Shown here one piece after another: positions 62,292-64,000 of a DNA stretch of 64,000 nt. Source of the DNA: Oryzias latipes (Eukaryota; Chordata; Actinopteri; Beloniformes; Adrianichthyidae); contig NC_019871.2 in the NCBI RefSeq assembly GCF_002234675.1, positions 14,788,331 through 14,852,330 on the forward strand. Reading direction: 5' to 3'. Numbering within the stretch: the stretch's first letter is position 1; every line of letters starts with the position of its first letter. A model generated the notes under the pieces. The model had not been told where the DNA came from and ran no database searches. It was given only the letters and a program-made list of their open reading frames with translations. A program made the position numbers and the translations under genes.

Positions 62292-62649
62292 GCTTATTTC
62301 CGGTTTCCCCCGCACTTCCTGTTTCATTAGAATTCCTGCTGTTGTTGTGCCACCTAGTGTTCAGAACAGGGTACACTTTGACACTAATTTGACCAGTCCT
62401 CACGACAAATTGAAAACGATGCTTTTTAATTTGTTTTTTTACAATTAAATATTTTTTTAAATTCCGTGTGTCACAGCCAGTAATAGAAGTAAAATGATTA
62501 TTTTTTAATTCACCGGAGATAAAGAGAAGTTTGGTATTTTTCTGCAGACTTTTGACTGACATAAAAACGGTTTCTTAGCTTCAAACAGAGCAGTTCCTCC
62601 CATTTTATCAGGTGCAAGTTGCAAAACATTTGAGCTTAGTAAGAACATA

Positions 62650-62850
62650 CATTAATAACTAAATAATACATTCTACTTTTATTTGAAATTGTTCTCCGCA
62701 TTTGACCCATCCCCTTGGGGAGCAGTGAGCTGCAGACGTGCCGCGCTCGGGAGCCGACAGCTGGCTGCAGAGAGCAGGGATCGAGTCGCCAACCCTTTCG
62801 GTTCCTGGACGACCCGCTCTACCACCTGAGCCAAACACAGGTTTGCATAC
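62650..62850 (-). mobile_element. tRNA-derived SINE
   Basis: On the minus strand the head GTTTGGCTCAGGTGGTAGAG is an A-box region, and GGCGACTCGATCCC, about 45 bp further, is a B-box region. The body runs to GGGGATGGGTCAAATGCGGA and an A-rich tail (62650-62690). Order and sequence are typical of a fish SINE. The tRNA-like head is mutated, so this is not a tRNA gene. Confidence 0.7.
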
Positions 62851-62859
62851 ACAGGTTCC

Positions 62860-63791
62860 ATATGCAACACAAGTTTGGAGGTATTAATGAGTTAAAAAAG
62901 GCCTGTTACAAAGATCCACAAGAGACGAAACAAACAAAAATAAAAACACTACAATAAGAAAAAAAGGACAAAATGTAGCTTTGAGACCCTCTTTATAAAT
63001 AGAGATGGGAAACCTAGGCCAAATCAGAATACTGGTTGTATTATTATGACTACATTCCAAAACATTTAAACATAAAATGTGGCCTAAAAAGGCAAATAAA
63101 ACTAAGATGAATGGAAAATTGGTACTGAAATGTAAATTGTAGCATATAAAACCCACAACATGAAACACCAAAGTCTGGCACACTTTCTTTTTTTTTTATC
63201 ATGGTCTTCTGTATAATAGCTATGGATTTTTTTGCACATCAACACGTCTCTTTTCGTTTTGCAAATGCGTTCATAGAAATACTTAATACCAAACGGTTTT
63301 GGTATAACATTCATAAACTGTGTGTAGATCAAATAAATATAAAAAAAGAGGCAGTCTGGACAAAAGGCAACATTATTGACAAATTTTAAAATATTTGGTG
63401 GCAATGTTAGTAACAGCTTTATACCTCTCAGCTTATAATGTAAAAACTAATATCGGAATAATTTAATTTATTTCTCAACTTTAAACACTTTCTTACACAC
63501 ATAATACAGTAAAACAAGTTCCGTTTGCGTAAACATACACTTCAGTTTGGACTGACATTTTTCAAGTATGCAGTAAAAGCCTCCCAACGGAGAAAAACCA
63601 CACAATTAAACACGTAAAAACAAAAATATAATTGAATAATTTTTGCTAATAAAGAATTTTGTTATATCAGCAGTCATCCTGGCACCATTTTTGTTGGATT
63701 TTGTGGCAACATTTTTTGAAGACAACCTAAAGAAGATTTTTTTTTTTTGGACAATTCCGCAGTAAAAGTTCATGCAAAAGTTTATTTACAC
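62860..63791 (-). other. fkrp: fkrp 3' UTR and intergenic spacer
   Basis: AT-rich, no gene. On the minus strand AATAAA occurs six bases after the fkrp stop (63786-63781), which is probably too close to be used, and again further down near 63470. The transcript end is not determinable. Confidence 0.4.
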
Positions 63792-64000
63792 TCATAACTT
63801 GCTTCTGTCCAGCCTCTTTTTAGCTGGGTTGGGGTACTGGGGGTTCTCAATCACCCCCTCCCCAAACTTGAGCTCCAAGAAAGCTTTATGGTTGTTGGGG
63901 CCAAAAGCTGTGATGCCGGCAAAAGGCATGGGCACCAGCGGCTGCAGGAAATGTTCTGGGAACTCCACATCTTGCTTGTGGTCTGTCCATGTGTCTTTGG
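63792..64000 (-). CDS. fkrp: FKRP (fukutin-related protein), C-terminal part
   Basis: Ribitol-5-phosphate transferase of the Golgi that extends the O-mannosyl glycan of alpha-dystroglycan. Only the last 68 codons and the TGA stop lie in the window; the rest is beyond its right edge. Residues [20 protein letters not shown], then MPFAGI and [19 protein letters not shown], match the end of human FKRP almost exactly. After PNPA the tail differs from the human LLSLTGSG and reads KKRLDRSKL. Its position beside slc1a5 on the opposite strand agrees with human 19q13.32. Confidence 0.93.
   Translation of the reverse strand, partial: KDTWTDHKQDVEFPEHFLQPLVPMPFAGITAFGPNNHKAFLELKFGEGVIENPQYPNPAKKRLDRSKL

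Noticed and set aside
62780-62850. Possible minus-strand tRNA gene
   Set aside because: tRNA-like head of a SINE; mutated arms and continuous SINE body.

Overview
The window is AT-rich vertebrate nuclear DNA. Spliced genes with GT-AG introns, GC-rich first exons, tRNA-derived SINEs, Tc1/hAT/TTAA-type DNA transposons and typical fish interspersed repeats point to a teleost fish, probably a percomorph. Four protein-coding genes can be read. All four have human orthologues on 19q13 (known synteny: SLC1A5 lies beside FKRP, TMEM160 is close by, and EGLN2 is on the same arm), which supports the identifications.

Layout. (1) 1-4640: tmem160 on the minus strand, four coding exons including a 25-bp micro-exon, 214 aa. 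(2) 4640-15600: intergenic DNA with LINE, SINE, Tc1 and hAT remnants, a (TATTC)n array and a 21-bp minisatellite just upstream of the next promoter. (3) 15700-29795: egln2 (HIF prolyl hydroxylase 1) on the plus strand. It has a non-coding first exon and five coding exons (527 aa). Its 10.5-kb intron holds nested hAT elements, a 780-bp solo LTR and a 698-bp MITE-like element. (4) 31192-33883: a complete hAT transposon with intact TIR-like ends, a perfect 8-bp target duplication and an uninterrupted 623-aa transposase on the minus strand. (5) 33.9-54.5 kb: a gene-poor interval with an antisense, broken LINE whose C-terminal parts resemble R4/Rex6-type elements, two copies of a TTAA-flanked element, an 800-bp internally deleted hAT and a 72-bp Tc1-terminal hairpin. 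(6) 54708-59813: slc1a5 (ASCT2 neutral amino-acid exchanger) on the plus strand, eight coding exons, 527 aa, with a long 3' UTR. (7) 63792-64000: the C-terminal 68 codons of fkrp on the minus strand, cut by the window edge.

The host genes are independent single-copy genes (oxygen sensing, glutamine transport, alpha-dystroglycan glycosylation, a small mitochondrial membrane protein). They do not form a pathway unit. The most notable content is the mobile-element layer. The best candidate for an active system is the intact hAT element. No previously undescribed gene system could be demonstrated; two unidentified minus-strand exon-like ORFs (43.1 and 45.2 kb) are the only candidate unrecognised coding sequence.
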